From VMDJ01 sp965659945 (GTDB taxonomy: Bacteria > Pseudomonadota > Gammaproteobacteria > Chromatiales > Chromatiaceae): a DNA stretch of 64,000 bases. Shown piece after piece: positions 43,615-51,796 of the stretch. The stretch is taken from contig CBFHYJ010000004.1 of NCBI GenBank assembly GCA_965659945.1, positions 1 through 64,000 of the forward strand. The letters run 5' to 3'. The translations under genes were made by a program, and so were the position numbers. The notes under the pieces were generated by a model. It worked only from the letters and a program-made list of their open reading frames with translations, ran no database searches and was not told where the DNA came from. Each line of letters begins with the position of its first letter. The stretch's first letter is position 1.

Positions 43615-43816
43615 ACTTCGTTTCCTCGGAGATCTCTAGTAACTTTTTCGCTTCTAGATAACTTGCCTCGCTCATAAGGATTGATGTCCCTGCACCATGA
43701 TGAATACGAAAGGTTTTTCCATCGACCACTGTCCGATCCACCCATTCTTCTAGCATCTCTTCTGAATCAGAAGCATCGACTTCAATAAAATTATTTTTTT
43801 CGTATTTATAATTCAA
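43610..43816 (-). CDS. Small third gene of the hipBA operon
   Basis: Frame of about 68 codons that starts with TTG inside the last codons of hipA (43816) and ends at 43610. The open frame extends further into hipA, but that part is a shadow. The protein is acidic (FIEVDASDSEEMLEEWVDR) and has a TSILMSEASYLEAKKLLE segment reminiscent of a Phd/YefM C-terminus. Function unknown. Its stop codon lies in the first bases of the HigA fragment. Confidence 0.5.
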   Translation of the reverse strand: MNYKYEKNNFIEVDASDSEEMLEEWVDRTVVDGKTFRIHHGAGTSILMSEASYLEAKKLLEISEETKC

Positions 43817-44960
43817 GAAAATGCTCCAAGATTCGAATTTTGTGAGCGTTTGTCTCACCGGCCAGGCGTAATCTGACCTCTTCTTTAGCTGAACTAACAC
43901 CCGCTAAACATTCGCCAACCAGCTCTTCAGCTCGTTTTTGTGACAAATCGAAACTCTGCACACCAACAGAAACTAATTGCTCGATACTCCACCATCGCTT
44001 GCTACCTGCTAACAACAATGCCGACATGTCATTTTTAATGTAAGCCGTGGTGGATATCACATCATAAGCTGGCGCCAAACGAACGGTGTCAGCAGTTTCA
44101 TAGATGACACCAAAGTTTTTAAGATGGGCATCACCATTCTTCAACAGATTATTTAGCACAACCATTTTGAAAAACTGTTCGATAGATGACTTAAGGTATT
44201 GAGAGGCACAAAAGGTTCTCAGTGTTTTTACAATGCCCTCATAACTCCCATCATATTTTTTCTGACTTGGTTTACCCTGTAAGACACACATATCCTCAAA
44301 ACCTAGTGGCGCATCTGTTTCAGTTAGATCAAATCGTTTCATGATGAATAACGCATCATCATTGGACAAATAAAACGTTGGAACTGGCACATTAGCCATC
44401 TGTACTGCACGCATGCAGAAATATTCATTCAATGCTAGCTCTGGATAATCAGTACCCCACGCTTTAACAATGTAATCATCAACACTTAACGTTGCTTTAT
44501 TGCTAACAGGAGCAATAACTTTGGGTTGAACACCGCTCAGTGGTGACGACAATGCATATCGCGTAATCAACTCTGAGAATAGCTCGGGCGATGATGGATT
44601 AAGCAGTTCATCAAGCTCTACTAAATGTTGATTCTGGTTAGCATTATTGAATGCAAGTCTTCCCTTTAAACTTGGAGACATGAGCTTTAAAAGCCCAAAA
44701 TCACTTACATCTACCAGCTTTGCAAACTGCTTCACAATAACTGAGCGTAAGTATCCCTCAGGCAAATGCATCTCAAAGATTGGATGCAAGTTAGATTGTA
44801 GGTAGCCACGATGTCGAACCGGCATCGTTAATGAAACAAAACTATCTTCCCCAGGAAAATCTTGACCTGCTCCATAAGCAAAAAGGAATTCGTGCCCCTC
44901 TCTTTTAATAAACCCAACAGCTGAATTGAGTACCGTTACATTGAGTTGATCATTGCTCAT
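43806..44960 (-). CDS. hipA: HipA-family Ser/Thr kinase toxin
   Basis: Toxin kinase of 384 residues; E. coli HipA phosphorylates glutamyl-tRNA synthetase. Autophosphorylation/P-loop SGVQPK is at 142-147, the catalytic loop NGDAHLKN at 275-282 and the metal site AYD at 298-300. Sequence is intact. It overlaps hipB by 11 bp and a small third gene follows. The shorter length than E. coli HipA (440) suggests the single-protein form without split N-subdomain. Confidence 0.92.
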   Translation of the reverse strand: MSNDQLNVTVLNSAVGFIKREGHEFLFAYGAGQDFPGEDSFVSLTMPVRHRGYLQSNLHPIFEMHLPEGYLRSVIVKQFAKLVDVSDFGLLKLMSPSLKGRLAFNNANQNQHLVELDELLNPSSPELFSELITRYALSSPLSGVQPKVIAPVSNKATLSVDDYIVKAWGTDYPELALNEYFCMRAVQMANVPVPTFYLSNDDALFIMKRFDLTETDAPLGFEDMCVLQGKPSQKKYDGSYEGIVKTLRTFCASQYLKSSIEQFFKMVVLNNLLKNGDAHLKNFGVIYETADTVRLAPAYDVISTTAYIKNDMSALLLAGSKRWWSIEQLVSVGVQSFDLSQKRAEELVGECLAGVSSAKEEVRLRLAGETNAHKIRILEHFLEL

Positions 44961-45195
44961 CTTGTAACTCTTCTAACGTTGGGAATCGACTTTTCTCAGT
45001 CAGTTTTAATTTGTAACCAAGAACTTCTAACAAAAATAGAAACTTTCTCAGCCCAAGATCACTCGCCTTGCCGTTCTCAAAAGCACTCAATGTTTGCCTT
45101 GATATCCCGGTGTATTCGGCCAGCTGTTGCTGCGTCCAATCACGCTCCTTTCGGAGCTGAGTAACGATTTGCCCGAGTTCGATATAATCCATCAC
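44950..45195 (-). CDS. hipB: HipB-family XRE antitoxin
   Basis: Helix-turn-helix antitoxin of 81 residues: LGQIVTQLRKERDWTQQQLAEYTGISRQTLSAFENGKASDLGLRKFLFLLEVLG is a full XRE domain. First gene of the hipB-hipA-third-gene operon. AT-rich upstream sequence includes the palindrome ACAATATTGT near 45236. Confidence 0.9.
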   Translation of the reverse strand: MMDYIELGQIVTQLRKERDWTQQQLAEYTGISRQTLSAFENGKASDLGLRKFLFLLEVLGYKLKLTEKSRFPTLEELQDEQ

Positions 45196-45352
45196 ATATT
45201 TGCCAAAAATTTTTTACATATCAGCATGAATTAACAATATTGTAAATTATTTTTTACTAAATTTTGCTTTATTCAGCAAGATAAAGGATTGACGACTATG
45301 CCCCCTGCCATCAGGTTCGAAGTCTTGTGTTCACTTTGGCGCGATTTAAACT

Positions 45353-45374
45353 AATTGCGCCATAATTGCGCCAT
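45353..45374. repeat. Two tandem AATTGCGCCAT repeats
   Basis: Two perfect 11-bp direct repeats side by side, with a further GGCGCGATT-like element at about 45338. They stand 28 bp before the ATG of the decayed frame at 45402 and look like an operator left behind by a lost gene. Confidence 0.55.
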
Positions 45375-45401
45375 ATTAAAAATTAATGCGTCATTTAAGT
45401 C

Positions 45402-45561
45402 ATGAAACCAGCCATCGTTGGCACAGAGAAATGGGTTCCCGAAAGCCATTCCGCTCTCAGCGAAGAGCAAAGAAATTCTTGAATATATTGAGCAACCTTT
45501 AGAAGCTCGAAGTATCAAGATGTTTGAATCTACGATTGAGTACGTATCAACCTGGCCTTAA
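45402..45561 (+). pseudogene. Frameshifted remnant of an unknown gene
   Basis: ATG at 45402 opens 26 codons to a stop; a shift of one frame near 45460 gives another protein-like stretch (EILEYIEQPLEARSIKMFES) ending at a stop near 45561. The tandem repeats upstream support a former gene. No family recognised. Confidence 0.35.
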
Positions 45562-45939
45562 CTTGCGCGAGAAGAGAGTGTGCCCAACACCTTAATAAAT
45601 GAAATTCGACGTCATTTGCGCCTAGATATTTGGTGACTATTTTTGGTGCACATCAGTAAGCTCGGGGGGGGGTTACAGAACTACACATAGCCAATTCAAG
45701 CTTCCAGGCACCCCCTGCTACCTGCATCGAAATGTCGTCGATGTAAAACATAAAGATTAATTAAATCAATATCTTACTTTGTTTTTCTCGCACGACAGTA
45801 TTCCCAAAATCCCCATCAATTAGCAGCTCACCACCCTACTCAAAATTCCCACTGAAATTTTTTTATTTTCTTTTTCAGATTTTTCACCTCACTCGTTATC
45901 AAGCCTCTGACAAACAAAAAAACGTTTTAGGAGACTTAC

Positions 45940-47187
45940 GTGAAAAAACTATTTGGCGCCATTAGCGTTAAACCGATGAATTTTTCGGCAGGTGAGATTT
46001 TAAAAAATGAGGAAACAGGCTATCTCGACTGTATTTCATTGGCGAGATCGAACTGCAAGACCGTCGCAATTAATGTGGTAAACCCATTGGTCTTCAAAAA
46101 AGGCAAAAAAACGATTCTGATTAACAAAGGTCAGATGAAAAGATTACCGAACAATTCCCTGCCTCATACTCATCAGATCACAGCATATGTCATTAATGAT
46201 GCAAAAATCGGACAGCTCCTTCAGCGGGTCTTCCCATCACTAACGGAGAAATCACAGACTGAGCAGTTGGTGAAACTGCTTTACATGCCCGTCCAAATGG
46301 AGGGTGAAATCACCCTTGAAGATGCTGAACGATTTAGAGAACTCGTTTTTGGCTCAACATTACCTGTCCGCATGCCGCTTAAAAAAGCCCTCAAGACCCT
46401 AGAGGTTGATGAAGCACGACTAAGCTCCATCAAAAAAATGAAAACTGCGCTTGGGCTTACTCACCTTGAAAATGGCAAAAATAACTCAGGCGCCACGGCA
46501 CGTGGCCAACTGATCTTGCCGGAAGAACAATCGCTTCTAACAACTGTTGAAAACGCTATTCGACAATGCACATACAGTGATTATCTTTTTCACTATTGGC
46601 CGAGTGCAACACGTACCTCGCATAAAGAGCTTTTCAGCATTCTAGTTTTTGCTCAATTACAGCACCCAGGTCAAACCAATGACCTCATTAAAGCGATGGC
46701 TCATCAGTTAAGCGTTAATAAACACGGTTGGCCAAGCATCAATCGTGCACTAGGTGAAATGAAGCTCCCCAAAGCATCAGCAGCTGAATACAAAGAAAGA
46801 ACCTTTGAACTAGCCAACCTTATAAAGATGCCTTTTATCAAATCAAAACGGGCCACACCGCCTTCTGATAAAACCGCTAATACACTAACAGTACTCACTC
46901 AGACGACTTGCTCATTACAGCAGTATAAGACTGCAAAGCAAAAATGGGAGGCCGAACAAACAGCGCATTCCATTTCTTTCTTGCACGTCATTCTGGCAGC
47001 TAAGCATCATTCCACTAACTTCGATGAGAACCGTTTTATATCGCATGTATTAAAAGACTCATTCTCTATGGATGAAACACTCAAGCTGTTCCATCAAAAC
47101 CATCAACTTGATCTGAAGAACCCTTGGCACATGGAGCCGACGCGATCTCTCAGCTTGAAACTTGCAAAAGGGAAATCTCATGCCTAA
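45940..47187 (+). CDS. Unknown protein, first gene of the recombinase trio
   Basis: Protein of 415 residues from GTG 45940 with TAGGAGA upstream. I recognise no known domain; no Walker motif, recombinase box or membrane segment. The middle part (about 200-340) is helical and charged, with LQHPGQTNDLIKAMAHQLSV reminiscent of a DNA-binding accessory protein. Its last 26 bp overlap the next gene, so the three genes form one translationally coupled operon. Role inferred from context: accessory factor of a recombinase system. Confidence 0.75.
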   Translation: MKKLFGAISVKPMNFSAGEILKNEETGYLDCISLARSNCKTVAINVVNPLVFKKGKKTILINKGQMKRLPNNSLPHTHQITAYVINDAKIGQLLQRVFPSLTEKSQTEQLVKLLYMPVQMEGEITLEDAERFRELVFGSTLPVRMPLKKALKTLEVDEARLSSIKKMKTALGLTHLENGKNNSGATARGQLILPEEQSLLTTVENAIRQCTYSDYLFHYWPSATRTSHKELFSILVFAQLQHPGQTNDLIKAMAHQLSVNKHGWPSINRALGEMKLPKASAAEYKERTFELANLIKMPFIKSKRATPPSDKTANTLTVLTQTTCSLQQYKTAKQKWEAEQTAHSISFLHVILAAKHHSTNFDENRFISHVLKDSFSMDETLKLFHQNHQLDLKNPWHMEPTRSLSLKLAKGKSHA

Positions 47188-49570
47188 ACAATCTACCACT
47201 CAACTCCCCTCAGATATTCTTAGCGCTTATCCAGACTCTCTTCAAGAAGACCATCCTGAACTGATCAAAGTACTTGAATTTCTGCTACCTCCATTGAAAG
47301 AGCTATCACTGGCCATTGATATCTATAGCCAGCTGAACGATCTCAATGACGATAACAAGAAGACGCTTTTAGATTCAGCTGACCACGTAAAAAGAGAAAA
47401 CACAAAAAGTATTAAGGCACAGCGACCTTGGAAACAATCTCATTGTTACTTTGCAGGTTTCCATAAGCTTCAGCAAAAGGACATGACATCCAATCATGCC
47501 GCTTTATCGCTTTTCCAAGAGCTTTGCGCTCCAGCGAAGCTAAAGGCGAATGCTGAGCCAAGCATGTACTACAACCATCTGTTATCCGTTCGAGAAACGC
47601 TAATCTCAGCACTTAAGCACTATGGACAAGGAATGGCTCCTAAGAGAGAAGACCTAATCGAGAAAATCAACGTACTACGCTCACCAGATTCACTCGCAAA
47701 AGAAGCAATCTATGCTGAGACAGCCTATCTACTCATTACAGGTGACTTAGCTCTTGGCGAAAAACGAAAAAACCGTCAGGCTCAAGCTTCAACCGAATCA
47801 TTACACGATTTACTCGATTCAGAAGAACTCACAGCGCTAGAGGAAGCCTCAATCGCACTCTCAACACCGAGTGAAGCGGTCATGCAGTGGCAAGAATCAG
47901 CTATTGAGCTACCCCAAGGGATATCCAAAAAAGAAACGTCGCTCAACACAAAAATAACAGATGAGATCAGCAGCTTTCGTCGCGGTGACTCTGACGATCA
48001 AGAATTATCAATCAATGCGCTAAGTGAAGGAAAACCTGATGCCAGCCTGTCAGGATTTATGGCAAAAAATCCCCAATTGAAGGGTGCCCATCCTGCAGTA
48101 ATTAAGCGATCGATTGACTTTACCTCGCACACATCTCGCCAAAATAACCCCTCACCGTCGATGCGGAATACCTTTAGTCGATTACAAATCATTAGCTGGC
48201 TAACTGCGATAGAAGCAATAGATTCCAACTTGGCCCACGTGTTACTGCTTATCAGCGTGACAGGCTTACATCCTAAGCGAATTGATACCGTTCAGAGACC
48301 CAATCATGATGATCTCGATCTTTGTATAGATACCCATAACCAATGGTTAGGTTATGCCATTGAGAGTTATCAGCACAGTGCACGGGAGAATCGTTCACGA
48401 AAACTGTCGCTACCTCTGCCACCAGCACTCATTCGAGCGCTTGATGAGCACCGGGCCAGCACCACAACACTCAAAGAACGCTATCAACAAGTGGTAAAGC
48501 ATTTAGCCTCTCTGCGTAATCCCCCGCCGTCCCGAATAACACAATGGCGCCATACTGTTCATGATGTGTTGGCTTTTGCTTTAACACCCTACGATCGCGA
48601 ACTGATCTCCGGTTCAATATCGTTTACGTACTCTAGTGAGAAACACTATGTTGAAACGAATGAATCAACACTAACACGCTCGTTTGTTACTGCCCTTGAA
48701 CAGTTTGCAACCGAACATGCCTCCTGTGTTTGGTTCAAAGAGTCATTAGCCTTTCATGCGCCTGTCATTCCTGATGGCCGGTTTGGCCCAAATACCCGGA
48801 ATGATCGCCGTAAATTTCGAGCGCTTATCGATACCCTTCGCACGCGTCTAACACAGGAAAAAAGAGCTTGGAAAAAACAATCACTCAATCAACAGATAGA
48901 AACGGCTGCTCGCCTCTATAACCTGCTGAATATTAATTTAGCCCTGATCCTACAGGTCGCTTTTATCATACGACCTCATTGGCAACGTTTAGATATTCAA
49001 CGAACAGGCAATAACTATCACATTGAAGATAAAGATAGCAGGCAGTTCAGAGAGCCTCGACTGATTCAGTTAAGCGGTAATGCACATCAATTGATAGAGA
49101 AACAAACTCAGGAGATTCACGCATTCAAAAAGGTGCTAATCAGGTTTCTGAAACAGGCCAACTACATCACTGAAAGCTCAAACACAAAGAAAGCACAGCT
49201 GTATCCAGACATCATTGAATTGATGCACTCATCTACCCTTGCATCATTTCAACCCATGAAGCAGAGCACTTACCGTAAGTTTCTGGTCACAACGTTACAG
49301 ATCCTAAGCTCAGACCTCCCGCCGAATAATCATATACGTCACCGCGTAGGTAGCTTTGAGCAATCAGGTGACAGTGAGCAACTACCCACCAGTACACAAG
49401 TGATTCGCAGTCTCTTAGGCCACCATCAACCCGGCCTTGGGTTGTACAACGCAGACTGTAGTTCAACCACCAACTTAGCGAGCCAACAAGCAACACTCAT
49501 AGATTTTCTTATTGAGGATTATGACCTTCGGCCATTGAGCGCTCACACGCTTTTGGAGGGACACCGATAA
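47177..49570 (+). CDS. Large recombinase-like protein, second gene of the trio
   Basis: Protein of about 797-802 residues; ATG at 47180 or an upstream alternative near 47162. The C-terminal half has a tyrosine-recombinase look: LLLISVTGLHPKRIDTVQ resembles box I, RENRSRKLSLPLP resembles the Lys strand region, HIRHRVGS could be the HxxR site, and SLLGHHQPGLGLYNA has the GH...Y arrangement. The spacing and residues are unusual, so catalysis is doubtful. The first 300 residues are of unknown fold. The stop overlaps the next ATG (GATAATG). Confidence 0.75.
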   Translation, partial: LMPKQSTTQLPSDILSAYPDSLQEDHPELIKVLEFLLPPLKELSLAIDIYSQLNDLNDDNKKTLLDSADHVKRENTKSIKAQRPWKQSHCYFAGFHKLQQKDMTSNHAALSLFQELCAPAKLKANAEPSMYYNHLLSVRETLISALKHYGQGMAPKREDLIEKINVLRSPDSLAKEAIYAETAYLLITGDLALGEKRKNRQAQASTESLHDLLDSEELTALEEASIALSTPSEAVMQWQESAIELPQGISKKETSLNTKITDEISSFRRGDSDDQELSINALSEGKPDASLSGFMAKNPQLKGAHPAVIKRSIDFTSHTSRQNNPSPSMRNTFSRLQIISWLTAIEAIDSNLAHVLLLISVTGLHPKRIDTVQRPNHDDLDLCIDTHNQWLGYAIESYQHSARENRSRKLSLPLPPALIRALDEHRASTTTLKERYQQVVKHLASLRNPPPSRITQWRHTVHDVLAFALTPYDRELISGSISFTYSSEKHYVETNESTLTRSFVTALEQFATEHASCVWFKESLAFHAPVIPDGRFGPNTRNDRRKFRALIDTLRTRLTQEKRAWKKQSLNQQIETAARLYNLLNINLALILQVAFIIRPHWQRLDIQRTGNNYHIEDKDSRQFREPRLIQLSGNAHQLIEKQTQEIHAFKKVLIRFLKQANYITESSNTKKAQLYPDIIELMHSSTLASFQPMKQSTYRKFLVTTLQILSSDLPPNNHIRHRVGSFEQSGDSEQLPTSTQVIRSLLGHHQPGLGLYNADCSSTTNLASQQATLIDFLIEDYDLRPLSAHTLLEGHR

Positions 49571-51591
49571 TGAAGCCCATTCGCCCTGATGCCTTATGTC
49601 ATCAAAAAAACATTCTCAAAGACCAAACCAACCATTTACAGACACTCCAACGCTGTCAAAAGGATGCCTATCAGCGCAGCGAAAAGGCAGCCGATCCGAT
49701 AGAGAAAAGGCAGTGGCTACTCCTTAATCTCATCTACCACTTACTCGAAAAAGGTTACCGCGATGAGCTGGCAATCACATGGATCAGTCAGCTGACATGG
49801 GGGAAGCTACGAGAGGCACTTAAGCCTATTGATGCCAACGATTTGATAAGTAGCCCTTGCCCGGTTCATTTCGAAGAAACCCGATCCATCACCCACCCGA
49901 TCAACTTTGATCCAGAGGTAAAAAGTATCTTTAAGAAACTGCTGACACTGCGTCCAGAGAAAGGACAGCAAAGCTTTCATCACTTGGTGATTGATACCCC
50001 ACAAAATGCCAATGATCTGCCCGAGGAAAGTCATGCCAGTCGATTCAGATCACTTCAAACTCAGTTTGAGGGTCTTCATAAACAACTCGATAAAACATCT
50101 TTTCGACGCTTATCCCAATCGGTTCAAAACCATCTATTAGCGCATAGTGCTGTCCCTGCGGGCATCTTTCACGCTTTACAAGATCATGTTGCCCCCTCAG
50201 GTCCAAATGAAGACTGCGGTATTACTTTCGAAACCTTAACTCCTGTAACGCCTTATTCACCTCTAACCACACTTGATGTCTTCAACGATCAGTTCATCAA
50301 AACAGAAGTACAACGTCGCCGCCGTCTCACTCATCGCAATACAGGTTTAGATAAAAATATAAAAGAGAGTGACTATGCCAAGGCGCTCACAGGCCCACTC
50401 AAAACCGTGGAGAGTCTTCTAAAAAGTAAAGATTTTGATAAGAAGTTAAAGAGTGCCAAAAACAAGAAAACCTTCGCACAGGAGATAGGGACTGTTTTAC
50501 AACAACCGCTATTGAATAATTTTAGTGCTGCCAGCTATGGCGTGCTTTGGTGCCGTGAACTGATGCTTTCGGGCTCAATAAAAGGCGCCTCTATGGCAAA
50601 GTACGTCAGTCTGATTATTCGTCGTTATCTGATTCATCAGCCTAACGCATGGAATATCGGTTTATGGGACCAAGAGGATGTGGACGGCTTCATTCACGAT
50701 TTTAAAGAAAGCACGCATTGGAAAAGTAGCACCCGAGAATACAATCTTCAGCTTCTCCTTCGCTTTCTACACTTTTGCCAATTACATGGTGAATTATCCG
50801 ATGTGGAGCTTCCCCCTATCACAAAGGGATACCATCAAATTCGCTATCGGAATCATTTAATCGCACCGGTTGTTTTTGATCCATTCATTCTCGATGTCGC
50901 TCAACATCCCTTTGTCAAAACGCATAATGCCGCCCTGATCTATATCCTTGCCTACTATGGCTCTCTTCGTGTCATCGAAATCACGCATCTAACGATCAAC
51001 GATATCCACATCGTTGAGAATGAAGTATGGATCAACGTACGCGTAAGCAAGTCTGAGGCAGGTAAACGTACAGTCCCTTTGCATGCCTTTGCACCCACCA
51101 AGATACTTGATCGTTTTATTCAGTTAGTCGATGAACGTTATGCGCAATTTGATCACGTCAACATCGCGTCTAAGAACATCTTTTTAATTGGTGAAGATGA
51201 AGATCCAGAAACACAACAGCCTGAGCATGGCGTGCTTTATGCGCTCACACTGTTGAAATCTGTCTTTGGTGATGCACTAGACCTCCATACCTTGCGGCAT
51301 AACTTTGTCAGTTGGTCATTCTTACGACTGTTCTCCCAACTCCCGGCCATTAACAATCTCTTGAATCATTACGCACCTAATCTTTTAGAACCTAAGTGCC
51401 ATCATCAGCTTGAACGTCATCTAAGCTGGGGGCGTCATCAACCGTCAAGCGAATGGACTCACCTGTTTGTTGAGTTATCCCGCATCACAGGACACGCCAA
51501 CTTTCAAACAACCGCTTTGCATTACACTCATACCCTGGGACCTGTAGTTAACAGTCTGATGAGCTTGTCTGTAGATGAGGTAGCCGCATGA
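49570..51591 (+). CDS. Tyrosine recombinase, third gene of the trio
   Basis: Site-specific recombinase of 673 residues. The C-terminal catalytic domain is complete: Arg in GSLRVIEITHL (about 467), Lys in VSKSEAGKRTVPL (494), LHTLRHNF (His 573, Arg 576), ITGHANFQTTALHYTH (His 642 and nucleophile Tyr 652). The N-terminal 300 residues are extra compared with phage integrases (about 330-400 total). Order and coupling with two larger partners recall multi-recombinase elements (Tn554 family, RIT, Gamma-Mobile-Trio), but I cannot assign it to one. Confidence 0.88.
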   Translation: MKPIRPDALCHQKNILKDQTNHLQTLQRCQKDAYQRSEKAADPIEKRQWLLLNLIYHLLEKGYRDELAITWISQLTWGKLREALKPIDANDLISSPCPVHFEETRSITHPINFDPEVKSIFKKLLTLRPEKGQQSFHHLVIDTPQNANDLPEESHASRFRSLQTQFEGLHKQLDKTSFRRLSQSVQNHLLAHSAVPAGIFHALQDHVAPSGPNEDCGITFETLTPVTPYSPLTTLDVFNDQFIKTEVQRRRRLTHRNTGLDKNIKESDYAKALTGPLKTVESLLKSKDFDKKLKSAKNKKTFAQEIGTVLQQPLLNNFSAASYGVLWCRELMLSGSIKGASMAKYVSLIIRRYLIHQPNAWNIGLWDQEDVDGFIHDFKESTHWKSSTREYNLQLLLRFLHFCQLHGELSDVELPPITKGYHQIRYRNHLIAPVVFDPFILDVAQHPFVKTHNAALIYILAYYGSLRVIEITHLTINDIHIVENEVWINVRVSKSEAGKRTVPLHAFAPTKILDRFIQLVDERYAQFDHVNIASKNIFLIGEDEDPETQQPEHGVLYALTLLKSVFGDALDLHTLRHNFVSWSFLRLFSQLPAINNLLNHYAPNLLEPKCHHQLERHLSWGRHQPSSEWTHLFVELSRITGHANFQTTALHYTHTLGPVVNSLMSLSVDEVAA

Positions 51592-51729
51592 GACTCAACT
51601 AGGGGGGCTTTTTACTCTACCTCCCCTGGGTCATTAGAAGGCCAGAGACGATAGAAAACCTCATAAAACTTGCCTTCGATTGATTCGCAAACAGGGCACT
51701 CCGCACTTTTTCGCGCATATAAGTGCCAG

Positions 51730-51763
51730 CTTTTACATTTTTATGCGCATAAAAGTGTAAAAG
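51730..51763. promoter_or_regulatory. 34-bp near-perfect palindrome upstream of the ATPase gene
   Basis: Arms CTTTTACA-TTTTTATGC and GCATAAAA-TGTAAAAG meet at TGCGCA (51744-51749) with one mismatch pair. It stands 33 bp before the ATPase ATG and 140 bp after the trio. Candidate operator, or recombinase/resolution site. Confidence 0.65.
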
Positions 51764-51796
51764 TCAGTCTCTCTAGACTTTTTAAGGATAAAAACA

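Larger units (their letters stand above)
45196..45939. other. Intergenic region with decayed gene and operator-like repeats
   Basis: A 744 bp stretch between hipB and the recombinase trio. It holds tandem AATTGCGCCAT repeats (45353-45374), a broken frame from ATG 45402 (MKPAIVGTEKWVPESHSAL, then frameshifted into EILEYIEQPLEARSIKMFES up to about 45561), a G9 tract at 45664-45672, and an AT-rich promoter-like segment before the trio with TAGGAGA as ribosome site. No intact gene is seen. Confidence 0.6.

Noticed and set aside
40599..45939. Integron cassette array
   Set aside because: Many small TA genes suggest it, but I see no attC-like imperfect palindromes with GTTRRRY ends between genes, the orientation is mixed, and the nearby recombinase lacks integron-integrase features.
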